The position numbers and the translations under genes are program-made. This document shows positions 9,701-16,472 of a DNA stretch of 64,000 nt, piece after piece (position 1 is the stretch's first letter; each line of letters opens with the position of its first letter). Below the pieces are notes generated by a model, which saw nothing but the letters and a program-made list of their open reading frames with translations, was not told where the DNA came from and searched no databases. The DNA comes from Priestia koreensis (GTDB lineage: Bacteria; Bacillota; Bacilli; Bacillales; Bacillaceae_H), in the NCBI RefSeq assembly GCF_001274935.1, contig NZ_LILC01000002.1, positions 639,924-703,923 on the forward strand. The letters run 5' to 3'.

Positions 9701-10345
9701 TATTATGTGAATCAACGCGTATTCTTGCGTTATGCAGACTTCTTTAGAGAGTCCTTTAATCCAGCTACGATTAAAGAAGAGAAAGGGAAAATTAAAGAAC
9801 AGCTTGCACGTAATCTACGTGAGCTGCTTGAGGCGATGTCGTTTGATACAATGCAGGAGCTTCGTGCCACGACGCTTCGGATGGAGCAATTTTTAACGAA
9901 AAAAGCGTTTGATCGACACCGCGTCTTTTTACAACAGTTAGTGAGCAGCGAGATGCCGCTTCAACCGGATGGCTTAACGATTGCATCTTTCCCAGCTTTC
10001 GAACTTTCACCGCCAATTGCGGATGACGACATACCGTTATTTGAACCATCTCTTCAATTATATAAAAACAGCAAGCGCTTTTTTGCGAAAAATGAAAAAG
10101 AGAAAATGAAAATGGCGATTCAAGAAAAAGCGGAGCCTCTGCTAAAAACGTATCTTCAACAAGAAGAACAAGTGTTTGTGAAAGATTATAGTCAAACGTG
10201 GCATACGTATAGTGATGCGTACTTTATGGAGATGCGTGAAGAGCTTGCACAGTACTTTGATGGGTTACGAAACATTGTTAGACAGCCAATTGATCAAGAT
10301 CATTTGAAAAAGTGGAAGCAGGATTTGCTACAGCTTCTGCAATAG
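6737..10345 (+). CDS. dynA: Double dynamin-like protein DynA
   Basis: This 1202-residue protein is a tandem fusion of two bacterial dynamin-like GTPases. Its length matches B. subtilis DynA/YpbR (about 1190). P-loops are GHFSAGKSS at residues 50-58 and GAFSAGKSS at 631-639. The G3 motifs are DTPGIDS at 141 and DTPGADS at 790, and NQID serves as G4 of the first half. Long helical stalk segments follow each GTPase domain. DynA binds and fuses membranes and protects the cell against phage and membrane damage. The start at 6737 is chosen from the AAAGGGGAA SD at 6722-6730; the frame is open back to 6662 but without an SD. Confidence 0.95.
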   Translation: MVETKNQQLTGLLTALYERFEQEGDYENAQKVLQLLRKWIKNQFVMAFCGHFSAGKSSMINELVGHSLLPASPIPTSANLVSVQGGEEHATIHYTNGEAVRYPAPYDFEKIKQFCKLGDEISEVHLSVSGNLLPKDVVVMDTPGIDSTDDAHRIATESALHLADVIFYVMDYNHVQSELNFQFTKRLKEQGKRVYLIINQIDKHRDSELSFPSFQHAVSSSFANWNVYPDGIFYTSIKKPEYPGNQLADVKRFISGVVQEHQNGAESSIRAALRTLIDDHVQFVERKSDSYIEQMTEELANTNETAFIIERLKAIEETKKSGAEQKDVMEKVFRTESKKIIENANIMTYPIRELARAFVESMQPGFKVGLLFSKKKTEQERIERLDAFYASLQEQVTAQLDWHVRQYLTGWLKKFDIQSGDLKDRAEAFSVSFSKEMLAQLVKTGAVLSGDYVLVYTNDVMTEIRKQAERESTAFLTDALVKWSSNEEERLASERTELQAKRDYNRANQLLEQQRKELREAEQALGILMKEHPKVPSDERIYQMIQEQFQWASAEQQEQVQSIDLNGETFEVSEAHIEVNRTERTVEQTICALDQAIEVTGVLEQLSSIQKQMKKRKENLQNQSFTVALFGAFSAGKSSFANALIGESVLPVSPNPTTATINKIVPPTSDHPHQTVQVTLKTEEALLTELKLSLRFFQYDVSTMEEALKAIAEVERTNPNVDAKKKLHLSFLQAVQKGYKAVASHLGSRLQITLAEFGDYVAEEYKACFVEMIELFYDCAITQKGITLVDTPGADSINARHTGVAFNYIKSADAVLFVTYYNHAFSKADREFLIQLGRVKDLFSLDKMFFLINAADLASSKEELNTVIRYVHDQLTQYGIRFPRLFPISSLEALQDEMNPKFVDFKQHFYHFIENELREIVMKAAYEDMKTAHDMIHEIEELQTAAQRDEKGYLQHLSQKEEQSLRNLEGVRQEIKEDVIHQEIKELLYYVNQRVFLRYADFFRESFNPATIKEEKGKIKEQLARNLRELLEAMSFDTMQELRATTLRMEQFLTKKAFDRHRVFLQQLVSSEMPLQPDGLTIASFPAFELSPPIADDDIPLFEPSLQLYKNSKRFFAKNEKEKMKMAIQEKAEPLLKTYLQQEEQVFVKDYSQTWHTYSDAYFMEMREELAQYFDGLRNIVRQPIDQDHLKKWKQDLLQLLQ

Positions 10346-10362
10346 TTTGTGAAAGGACACGT

Positions 10363-11121
10363 ATGAAAAAGACCATCATAACGAAGCTTCAACAGTTAGA
10401 AAAGGAACACGGCGTTACAATTTTATATGCATGTGAAGCAGGCAGTCGGGCATATGGCCTTCAAACAAATGAGAGCGATTATGACGTGCGCTTTATTTTT
10501 AAATACGAAACGAGCGAGTACTTGAAGCTGCGCCGACCAGCAGAAGTGCTCACACATCATGAAGGATTAGTAGAGTATCACGGGTGGGATTTATACAAAG
10601 CGATGGAGCTGTTAAATAAATCAAATCCATCTCTATATGAGTGGCTCTTTTCAAGCGAGGTGTACATCAAAAATACCTCTTTTGCTGTGACGATGCGAGA
10701 GCTTATTCAAAAAAATTACTCATTAAAATCGCTCGGGTATCATTATCTGCAGCTGCTACGTACGAACATGAAAAAACGAGTGAAAGAACCTTCGTATAAG
10801 CATACGAAGATTCTTCTTCATATCGTGAGGTCTTATTCCTATCTTCATTATATGAAGACATATAAACAGCTTCCGCCCGTAGAGTTTTCTAGAGGAATTT
10901 CAATGCTGACCTTAAATAAGGAACAGCAAGAAGCGGTGAATGAACTACAAAGCTGTAAAAAAACAGGTCAACCAGTTCGTCAGTCAACGTATGAATGCTT
11001 ACATGAACGAATCCATTCCCAAATGGAGAATCTACAGAGGATTGTAGAGGAGCTTCCAGAAGGAAAACGTATGCGTAGTGACATTGATCTACTCTTATTA
11101 AAGCAGCACAAATTAATGTAA
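10363..11121 (+). CDS. YcgL-like nucleotidyltransferase-domain protein
   Basis: The protein has 252 residues. The N-terminal Pol-beta-type nucleotidyltransferase domain has the motif GSRAYGLQTNESDYDVRFIF (residues about 27-46), with the GS and the D-x-D pair that would bind metal and nucleotide. The rest is helical. It resembles the YcgL group of predicted nucleotidyltransferases, whose substrate is unknown to me. It starts 17 bp after dynA with SD GAAAGGA and no terminator between, so it is probably co-transcribed with dynA. Confidence 0.8.
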   Translation: MKKTIITKLQQLEKEHGVTILYACEAGSRAYGLQTNESDYDVRFIFKYETSEYLKLRRPAEVLTHHEGLVEYHGWDLYKAMELLNKSNPSLYEWLFSSEVYIKNTSFAVTMRELIQKNYSLKSLGYHYLQLLRTNMKKRVKEPSYKHTKILLHIVRSYSYLHYMKTYKQLPPVEFSRGISMLTLNKEQQEAVNELQSCKKTGQPVRQSTYECLHERIHSQMENLQRIVEELPEGKRMRSDIDLLLLKQHKLM

Positions 11122-11154
11122 AAGTCGGGGATTTCCCTAAAAGGAGTGGTAAAG

Positions 11155-11994
11155 ATGCATTCTTTTATTTTAGAGCCAAGTGAAGTTAAATCTGCTTTAT
11201 CAGATCCATCTGTGCGCGTAGTGGACTGTCGTTTTGATTTAGGAAATCGTTCAACGGGGGCTCATGTTTACAAGGAAGCGCATATTCCTGGCGCTGTGTA
11301 TGCACATTTGGAGGAGGTGTTATCTTCTCCTGTTCTTGAGCATGGTGGGAGACATCCACTTCCTAGTGTGGACAATTTCGTATCGTATTTAGAAGCGCAA
11401 GGAATTACAAATGATACGAAGGTTATTGCGTATGATGATCAAGGTGGAGCGATGGCCTCAAGGTTTTTCTGGCTTATGAAATATGTGGGGAATCAGGAGA
11501 CGTATATTTTAAATGGAGGATTTCAAGCTTGGAAAGAAGCGGGATATGACGTAACAAAAGACGTTACATCGTATCCAAAAGCATCCTACACACCAATGGT
11601 TCAGCATGACATGAAAGTGGATATGGAACAGCTGAAAAATAAGCTATTGACGGAAGACGTACTCGTTATTGATTCACGTGAGGAAAAGCGTTACAAAGGG
11701 CTAGAAGAGCCAATTGATGCAAAAGCAGGCCATATTCCAGGAGCACAGAATAAGTTTTGGAAAGGCATTTTGAAAAGTGAGCAACGCTGGGCAAGCGCTG
11801 AAGAATTGCGGGCGCACTTTTCGGATATCGACCGAACGAAAGAAATCATTGTCTACTGCGGATCAGGTGTGACCGCTTGTCCGAATATCGTTGCACTTTT
11901 AGAAGCGGGGTTTACGAACGTGAAGCTTTATCCCGGTAGCTGGAGCGATTGGATTACATATGAAGGAAACCTAATTGATACCGACCTTAGCTAA
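11155..11994 (+). CDS. Sulfurtransferase with two rhodanese domains
   Basis: The protein has 279 residues. The N-terminal, catalytically silent rhodanese domain runs from VVDCRFDLGN to GGFQAWKEAGY. The active C-terminal domain starts at LVIDSREEKRYKG and has the persulfide loop CGSGVTA. The glycine-rich loop CGSGVT is the type seen in 3-mercaptopyruvate sulfurtransferase (SseA-like) proteins rather than thiosulfate rhodaneses. The start at 11155 has AAAGGAG at 8-nt spacing; GTG 11146 overlaps that SD. Confidence 0.9.
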   Translation: MHSFILEPSEVKSALSDPSVRVVDCRFDLGNRSTGAHVYKEAHIPGAVYAHLEEVLSSPVLEHGGRHPLPSVDNFVSYLEAQGITNDTKVIAYDDQGGAMASRFFWLMKYVGNQETYILNGGFQAWKEAGYDVTKDVTSYPKASYTPMVQHDMKVDMEQLKNKLLTEDVLVIDSREEKRYKGLEEPIDAKAGHIPGAQNKFWKGILKSEQRWASAEELRAHFSDIDRTKEIIVYCGSGVTACPNIVALLEAGFTNVKLYPGSWSDWITYEGNLIDTDLS

Positions 11995-12002
11995 TTTTAC
12001 AA

Positions 12003-12032
12003 AACATACTTATCGCCTCTTAACTCATACTA
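12003..12032 (+). promoter_or_regulatory. Sigma-G-type promoter of the gamma-SASP gene
   Basis: The -10 CATACTA at 12026-12032 matches the sigma-G consensus exactly. AACATA at 12003-12008, 17 bp upstream, fits the loose -35. The downstream gene is a forespore protein, which supports the call. Confidence 0.7.
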
Positions 12033-12076
12033 ACAATGTACTCAAAAAAGAGTGCAAGTTGAAGGAGGAGATTGCG

Positions 12077-12454
12077 ATGGGTAGAACAAAAAAAGCAAAT
12101 GCAAATGCACAAAGTAAAAACAATGAAAAATTGAATCAGTACAAAAATGAATTTGCATCTGAACACAGCGCACACAATCCCCAACAGCTAGAAAATAAAA
12201 AGAACCAATACAATCAAGAATTTGGTTCAGAAGCTCACGTCTCAAAGGCGAAAAAAGCGTCAAAGGCAAAGGGAAAAACGCAGTACCAATATACGCAGGA
12301 ATTTGGTTCTGCTTTTGACACCAATCAAGTGAGCAGCAAACAAGCATCAAAGCAGCAAAGCGGTAGCAAGTACGGTCAAGAATTTGGTACGTATGCGGAT
12401 GTTGAAGCTGCGAAATTAAATAATCAAATGCAAAAGAAGAAGAAAAAACGCTAA
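12077..12454 (+). CDS. sspE: Gamma-type small acid-soluble spore protein
   Basis: The 125-residue protein is very rich in Lys, Gln, Asn and Ser. It has three related repeats containing YNQEFGSE, YTQEFGSA and YGQEFGTY, preceded by EFASEHSAHNPQQLE, the hallmark of gamma-SASPs. These proteins are made in the forespore and degraded by Gpr at germination as an amino acid reserve; they do not coat DNA. The start at 12077 follows AAGGAGGAG. The longer frame back to 11975 overlaps the rhodanese gene and lacks an SD. Confidence 0.92.
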   Translation: MGRTKKANANAQSKNNEKLNQYKNEFASEHSAHNPQQLENKKNQYNQEFGSEAHVSKAKKASKAKGKTQYQYTQEFGSAFDTNQVSSKQASKQQSGSKYGQEFGTYADVEAAKLNNQMQKKKKKR

Positions 12455-12481
12455 CATCGTCTTACTCGCTTCTTTTGTTCC

Positions 12482-12515
12482 AACGATGGCTCTAGCATAT
12501 GCTAGAGCCATCGTT
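12482..12515. repeat. Perfect 34-bp palindrome after sspE
   Basis: AACGATGGCTCTAGCAT is followed directly by its exact complement ATGCTAGAGCCATCGTT. It forms a strong hairpin downstream of sspE but lacks a T-run, so it may be an mRNA-stabilising 3' end or a weak terminator. Confidence 0.75.
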
Positions 12516-12612
12516 ATATCTAGGCTTTTGTGAGCGAATCGAAGCACGTAGTGGGGGTGTAAAAGCACTTGTTCGTGTTGAAAAAGATACAGACTAGAAA
12601 GAGGTGAGGATA

Positions 12613-13068
12613 GTGAACAATGGAATACTAATTGGACTATCATCCATTACCATCGCTCAGTTATTAAAAATACCGATAAAAAAGCAGCAAACCGGTAAAT
12701 GGATTTGGTCAGAAGCAATTGCTACAGGAGGAATGCCTAGCTCACACTCAGCAGGTGTTGCTTCACTTGCGACTTACACTGCGCTCAAAAAAGGTGTATC
12801 GTCCATTGAGTTTGCGTTAGCAACGATTTTTGGTTCAATTGTTATGTATGATGCACAAGGAATCAGAAGGCAAACGGGGGAGATTACGATCAAAGTAAAT
12901 ACCCTTGATGAGGAAATTGAGCGACTAGCGGGAGAGCCAGATCACGGTGTTCATGACCTAACAGAGCAACGATTAAAGGAAATGCTCGGCCATCAGCCAG
13001 CAGAAGTATTGGCAGGCGCTTTGCTTGGCATTGGAATTGGTGCACTCGGTTACTTTTTAGAGGATTAG
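12613..13068 (+). CDS. Divergent PAP2-family membrane protein (YuiD-like)
   Basis: This 151-residue membrane protein has the family's PSSHSAGVASLAT and an acidic-aromatic segment VMYDAQGIRRQTGE, the two remnants of acid phosphatase/VanZ-like motifs. B. subtilis YuiD is the relative I know; its substrate is not established. The start is GTG 12613, with GAGGTGAGG immediately upstream. The GTG at 12604 lies inside that SD. Confidence 0.85.
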   Translation: MNNGILIGLSSITIAQLLKIPIKKQQTGKWIWSEAIATGGMPSSHSAGVASLATYTALKKGVSSIEFALATIFGSIVMYDAQGIRRQTGEITIKVNTLDEEIERLAGEPDHGVHDLTEQRLKEMLGHQPAEVLAGALLGIGIGALGYFLED

Positions 13069-13136
13069 TCGTAGCCAAATGTCGAAATATGCGCTAAGAT
13101 AAAGAAGGAATGCTCAAAAAAGGATGGGTCGACACG

Positions 13137-13409
13137 GTGAAAGCGATACGAACAATTGAGGAGTATCTTCTTTATCTTGAAGAAAAAGGCTTTCATTTAA
13201 GGGAAGACGCTAGAGGCTTTATTGCATTTGGTCAGCAGTATGCAGGAGCTTCTGAAGAGGTTGTCATCTATGCGATTGAGTGGACGCTTAAAATGCAAAG
13301 AGAATTTGACGGCAGCTTTTTTATGTCTCTCGTTGAAAGCTTAACAGCAGAAAAGATTCAAACACGTAGACAGGCAACAATGTTTTTCGAGCAAAAAGGT
13401 ATGATATGA
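13137..13409 (+). CDS. Small conserved protein (DUF6123-like)
   Basis: The 90-residue protein starts MKAIRTIEEYLLYLEEKGF and contains FIAFGQQYAGASEEVVIYAIEWTLK, a pattern I associate with the uncharacterised DUF6123 family of Bacillus; this is from memory. The GTG start at 13137 has AAAGGA about 10 nt upstream. The ATG at 13110 is abutted by its only candidate SD. It is soluble and helical. The terminator at 13443 separates it from the convergent ypdQ. Confidence 0.65.
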   Translation: MKAIRTIEEYLLYLEEKGFHLREDARGFIAFGQQYAGASEEVVIYAIEWTLKMQREFDGSFFMSLVESLTAEKIQTRRQATMFFEQKGMI

Positions 13410-13442
13410 ATCTGAGCTATTGAATGGTTCAGTAAAGTAGGG

Positions 13443-13468
13443 AGCCCACTTTTTTTGAGTGGGCTTTT
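13443..13468. terminator. Shared terminator between convergent genes
   Basis: AGCCCACT, loop TTTTTTG, AGTGGGCT, then TTT; it lies between the DUF6123-like gene (+) and ypdQ (-). Confidence 0.75.
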
Positions 13469-13477
13469 CAATGATGT

Positions 13478-13879
13478 TTACTCTGATACTTCTTTGCTTT
13501 TTTGTACAGCTAAGCGTGCGAGTTCATCTGCTACGGAGTTTTGGCTGCTCGGAATCCACTTCATAAAAAATAGATCAAATTCTTTTGACAAAGTTAAAGC
13601 TCGCTCAAGAAAGGGTTTAAAAGTAGCATTTTTTACGTATTCCTTCTCGATGGCTCGGTCTACAAGCTGTGAATCCGTTCGAAATGATACTGTCCGATAT
13701 CCTTCTTCTAAACAAATTTCTAGCGCCTTCACAAGCGCATGATATTCCGCCTCGTGATTCGACATAATTCCAAGGGGAATCGAAAATTTCTTAGCTCCCC
13801 CGTCTCCCTTAATGAAGATGCCAATTCCGGATGGTCCAGGGTTACCGGCGCTAGCACCATCAATGTATACTTCAATCAT
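13478..13879 (-). CDS. ypdQ: RNase HI-like protein
   Basis: The 133-residue single-domain RNase H fold has all four acidic positions: D in VYIDGASAGNPGPSG, E in NHEAEYHAL, D in FRTDSQLV and D in SVADELARLA. It lacks the basic handle of E. coli RNase HI. The B. subtilis YpdQ relative was, as I recall, without detectable RNase H activity. The start at 13879 follows GAGGAGGAACAAAA on the minus strand. Confidence 0.85.
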   Translation of the reverse strand: MIEVYIDGASAGNPGPSGIGIFIKGDGGAKKFSIPLGIMSNHEAEYHALVKALEICLEEGYRTVSFRTDSQLVDRAIEKEYVKNATFKPFLERALTLSKEFDLFFMKWIPSSQNSVADELARLAVQKSKEVSE

Positions 13880-14179
13880 TTTTGTTCCTCCTCTAAATTA
13901 CCTTGTTACCATTATACAAAATGAACAGGAAAAACGCAGGAAACAAAGAATATATTATCAATCCCTGATCGATGGTGAGACAAGATCGGTTAAAGTACTG
14001 AAAAAAACGTATAATAAGTGTCATAGCAATTGTTGCTTCTACGTATATTTCAAAAAACTTGCTTGAAGATTTAACTAGTGGTAAGATAATGCAACATGTG
14101 ACAAAGAGCGAAGATGAGCGTGCTAGACATGACGTATTGCAACAGCGAGTAATTCATTTGAACAAATGGAGGAAACGAG
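13880..14179. other. Divergent intergenic region ypdQ/ypeP
   Basis: Contains the ypdQ SD on the minus strand and the ypeP SD GGAGG on the plus strand, and presumably two promoters. Several short open frames in it have no SD. I see no structured RNA. Confidence 0.5.
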
Positions 14180-14833
14180 ATGCAATTTCAAATTATTTGG
14201 CACTACCAGCCTCCAAAGGGAAAGAGTTGTTCTTTTACTTCGGAATGGCTAGAAGCAAATGCTGCTCTACTGTTAGCTGCCGATCTTGAGCGAACCGGAA
14301 GAGTGAAAGAGATTCAATTTGTGGATGAGCAGCAGCAAAGCTGGACGTTGAAAGAAGCTAAAAAACTTTTAAAAGAAGTCGAAACAGAGCCGCATGATAT
14401 TATCGCGTATTTTGACGGTGGATATAATAAGACAGAGAAGCTTGCAGGATTGGGAATTGTGGTTTACTACAAGAAAAATGGCAAGCATTTTCGCATTCGA
14501 CAAAACGAATTGCTTCAGGAAATTACATCAAATAACGAAGCAGAGTATGTAGCCTTTTTGTATGTTGTCGATCAATTGGAGCTTTTAGGTGCTCATCACT
14601 TAAAAGTCGTTTTTCGCGGAGATTCGCAGGTCGTACTTAATCAGCTTTCAGGGGAATGGCCGTGCTTTGAGGACCAATTCAACCGCTATTTAGATCGAAT
14701 CGAAGAAAAACTACAAAAACTCGGGATTTCCCCTATTTATGAAGCCATTTCGCGCAAGCAAAATCAAGAAGCAGATCAATTGGCTACACAGGCACTTCAA
14801 GGAATTGATATTTCCAGTCATGCAGAACGTTAA
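14180..14833 (+). CDS. ypeP: RNase H-like (reverse transcriptase-like) protein
   Basis: The protein has 217 residues. An N-terminal region of about 70 residues (IIWHYQPPKGKSCSF...) precedes an RNase H domain with the acidic set D (IAYFDGGYN), E (SNNEAEYVAF), D (FRGDSQVV) and D (NQEADQLATQ). The N-terminal domain is not an HBD I recognise. The start at 14180 follows GGAGGAAACGAG. ypeQ lies directly downstream, as in B. subtilis. A role in RNA/DNA hybrid removal is possible but not shown. Confidence 0.82.
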   Translation: MQFQIIWHYQPPKGKSCSFTSEWLEANAALLLAADLERTGRVKEIQFVDEQQQSWTLKEAKKLLKEVETEPHDIIAYFDGGYNKTEKLAGLGIVVYYKKNGKHFRIRQNELLQEITSNNEAEYVAFLYVVDQLELLGAHHLKVVFRGDSQVVLNQLSGEWPCFEDQFNRYLDRIEEKLQKLGISPIYEAISRKQNQEADQLATQALQGIDISSHAER

Positions 14834-14867
14834 ACTTTTTATGAGAATAATGCAGGAGATGAACAAG

Positions 14868-15050
14868 GTGAATCGAAAACAACTATTGCAAGAAGTAACA
14901 GAACTCCTCGATTATTACTGCGAGGATTGCTTCGTGAAAAAAACGTTTAATAAAGAAAAAGGAAAAAACTATGCGCAGTCATTTTGCATTAATCAATGTA
15001 CAATCGGCGAAAAGATTAAAGAATATGGTGAAATGCTCGTTAAAAAATGA
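14868..15050 (+). CDS. ypeQ: Small zinc-finger protein
   Basis: The 60-residue protein starts MNRKQLLQEVTELLDYYC. It has YCEDCF and later FCINQC, a CxxC...CxxxC set that likely binds Zn. The start is GTG 14868 with AGGAG at 14854-14858 and 9-nt spacing; ATG 14859 touches the SD. It follows ypeP by 35 bp. The function is unknown. Confidence 0.8.
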   Translation: MNRKQLLQEVTELLDYYCEDCFVKKTFNKEKGKNYAQSFCINQCTIGEKIKEYGEMLVKK

Positions 15051-15055
15051 ACAGG

Positions 15056-15126
15056 CTGAAAAAGACCGATTTCTCGCTTTCAACAGTAGATCATGTGTTG
15101 AGTAAAGCAGAAGCGGTCTTTTTCAG
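15056..15126. terminator. Long bidirectional terminator between ypeQ and ypzA
   Basis: CTGAAAAAGACCG at the left pairs with CGGTCTTTTTCAG at the right. Further inside, a partly paired section ends in CAACA/TGTTG, so the stem spans about 30 nt per arm and can serve both convergent genes. Confidence 0.8.
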
Positions 15127-15134
15127 TTTAAGGC

Positions 15135-15407
15135 TTATTGTTTAGCTTGTGTTAACTGTGTTTCACATTGCGATAATAGCTGCTCACATTGCTGAAGAAA
15201 TTCTGTATCGACACCTGTTGCTTGATTTTGCGCAGCGGTAAGTTGTTGCTTTGCTTGGCTAAGCGCTTCAGTTGCCGATTGCAATTGTTCTTCATCCATG
15301 CTCATTGTTGCAGCGCCAATCATTTTTTGAGCTGATTTGATTGATACTTGGGCCTGCTGTAATTCATTATAGCCCGTTGTCACGTCTTGATTTGGAAGTC
15401 TGTCCAT
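15135..15407 (-). CDS. ypzA: DUF2564-family protein
   Basis: This 90-residue protein is rich in Gln and Ala and helical, with YNELQQAQVSIKSAQKMIGAATMSM and a C-terminal QCEQLLSQCETQLTQ. It matches the DUF2564/YpzA family of sporeformers in length and pattern, and it lies next to ypeQ as in B. subtilis. The start at 15407 is preceded on the minus strand by AGGAGGTGG. The function is unknown. Confidence 0.75.
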   Translation of the reverse strand: MDRLPNQDVTTGYNELQQAQVSIKSAQKMIGAATMSMDEEQLQSATEALSQAKQQLTAAQNQATGVDTEFLQQCEQLLSQCETQLTQAKQ

Positions 15408-15475
15408 TTTTCCACCTCCTATCTTTTAGAGTGGTTTTCTTTTTGGAATCTATACGCGGATGTGTGGAGTAAAAT

Positions 15476-15508
15476 AAAAAAGAAGCCCACTATAAATAGT
15501 GAGCTTCC
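15476..15508 (-). terminator. Terminator of cspD
   Basis: On the minus strand GAAGC, CACTATTTATAGTG (with one-base offsets) and GCTTC form the stem, followed by TTTTTTATTTT. Confidence 0.75.
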
Positions 15509-15543
15509 TATATGTGTGTATCGTTAATCATACGATTTTGTGA

Positions 15544-15744
15544 TTAAAGTTTTACTACGTTAGCAGCTTGAGGGCCACGGTTTCCTTCAACGATTTCAAA
15601 AGAAACTTCTTGACCTTCTTCTAAAGATTTGTAACCGTCACCTTCGATAGCTGTGAAGTGAACGAATACATCGTCTCCGCCTTCAACTTCGATAAAACCA
15701 AAACCTTTTTCATTGTTGAACCATTTTACTTTACCGTTTTGCAT
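15544..15744 (-). CDS. cspD: Cold-shock protein
   Basis: The 66-residue cold-shock domain starts [22 protein letters not shown] and includes [12 protein letters not shown]1 KGFGFI and RNP2 VFVHF, the surface that binds single-stranded RNA/DNA. It acts as an RNA chaperone and antiterminator. The start at 15744 has AGGAGGATTAAGT upstream on the minus strand; the longer frame to 15801 has no SD. About 200 bp of AT-rich sequence upstream likely holds a long 5' leader, as usual for csp genes. Confidence 0.93.
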   Translation of the reverse strand: MQNGKVKWFNNEKGFGFIEVEGGDDVFVHFTAIEGDGYKSLEEGQEVSFEIVEGNRGPQAANVVKL

Positions 15745-16032
15745 AATACTTAATCCTCCTATTACCTTGTAGACAAACGCTACTGGAAACTTTTTAATCA
15801 CTTACTAAATAAAAAAGGAAATTCAGCAAATCTCCACATATATTTTGGTAAATGATTGTCTTAAATATACAATAACGGTCAATAGTAGTCAAGATACCTT
15901 CCGCATTTATATATTAAATATTAAAAATAATGAGTTAAGTAAGCGCTTTATTAGAGATGTGATACTTACGCTTTTCCATCTTTTATAGTAAAATAAGAAG
16001 AAAATGATGAGATCCATAAGGGGCTGTTCATA

Positions 16033-16314
16033 ATGTATCGAACTTCGATTAATGATCAAGAAATTATTGTGCTCTTTTCGTCACCGTATGTTTCCTTATC
16101 ACCTGACACCACGAAGCATGTGTATGAGCGGGTGTTGTCACTAGGTGAAAAACTGTTGCAATTTCAGGATGGACAAAGCTTTACCATTGGTGATCCTAAA
16201 GGTTTGATCGTAGCGCAAGTGAAGAAGCGAGATTTAACAACCGTTTATGTTGAACACGTTATTACCAAACAATTTATGTATAATGAGCAAGGAGAAAGTA
16301 ACCAAATAATGTGA
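16033..16314 (+). CDS. Unrecognised small protein
   Basis: The 93-residue protein starts MYRTSINDQEIIVLFSSPYVS. It is soluble, mixed alpha/beta, with KGLIVAQVKKRDLTTVYVEHV near the end. I do not recognise the family. The SD is weak (AAGGGGCTG about 11 nt upstream). It is divergent from cspD and closed by its own terminator, so it is probably a real monocistronic gene. Confidence 0.6.
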   Translation: MYRTSINDQEIIVLFSSPYVSLSPDTTKHVYERVLSLGEKLLQFQDGQSFTIGDPKGLIVAQVKKRDLTTVYVEHVITKQFMYNEQGESNQIM

Positions 16315-16318
16315 GAAG

Positions 16319-16350
16319 AACCTAAGATGATCCCGTCTTAGGTTTTTTTG
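16319..16350 (+). terminator. Terminator after the 16033 gene
   Basis: AACCTAAGA, 8-nt loop, TCTTAGGTT, then T-run. Confidence 0.88.
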
Positions 16351-16472
16351 TTTGAAAACAATTTGATGAAGAAAAGGAATAGTAGAAGGACGACTGCACA
16401 AACTAACAGCAGGGCTTTTGACAGAAAAAAGTAAGGAAAAGAAACGAACGTTTCTGTGAGGCGGAGGATCAT

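Noticed and set aside
16355..16440. 22-codon basic ORF before the MFS gene
   Set aside because: It has no SD and no recognisable pattern.
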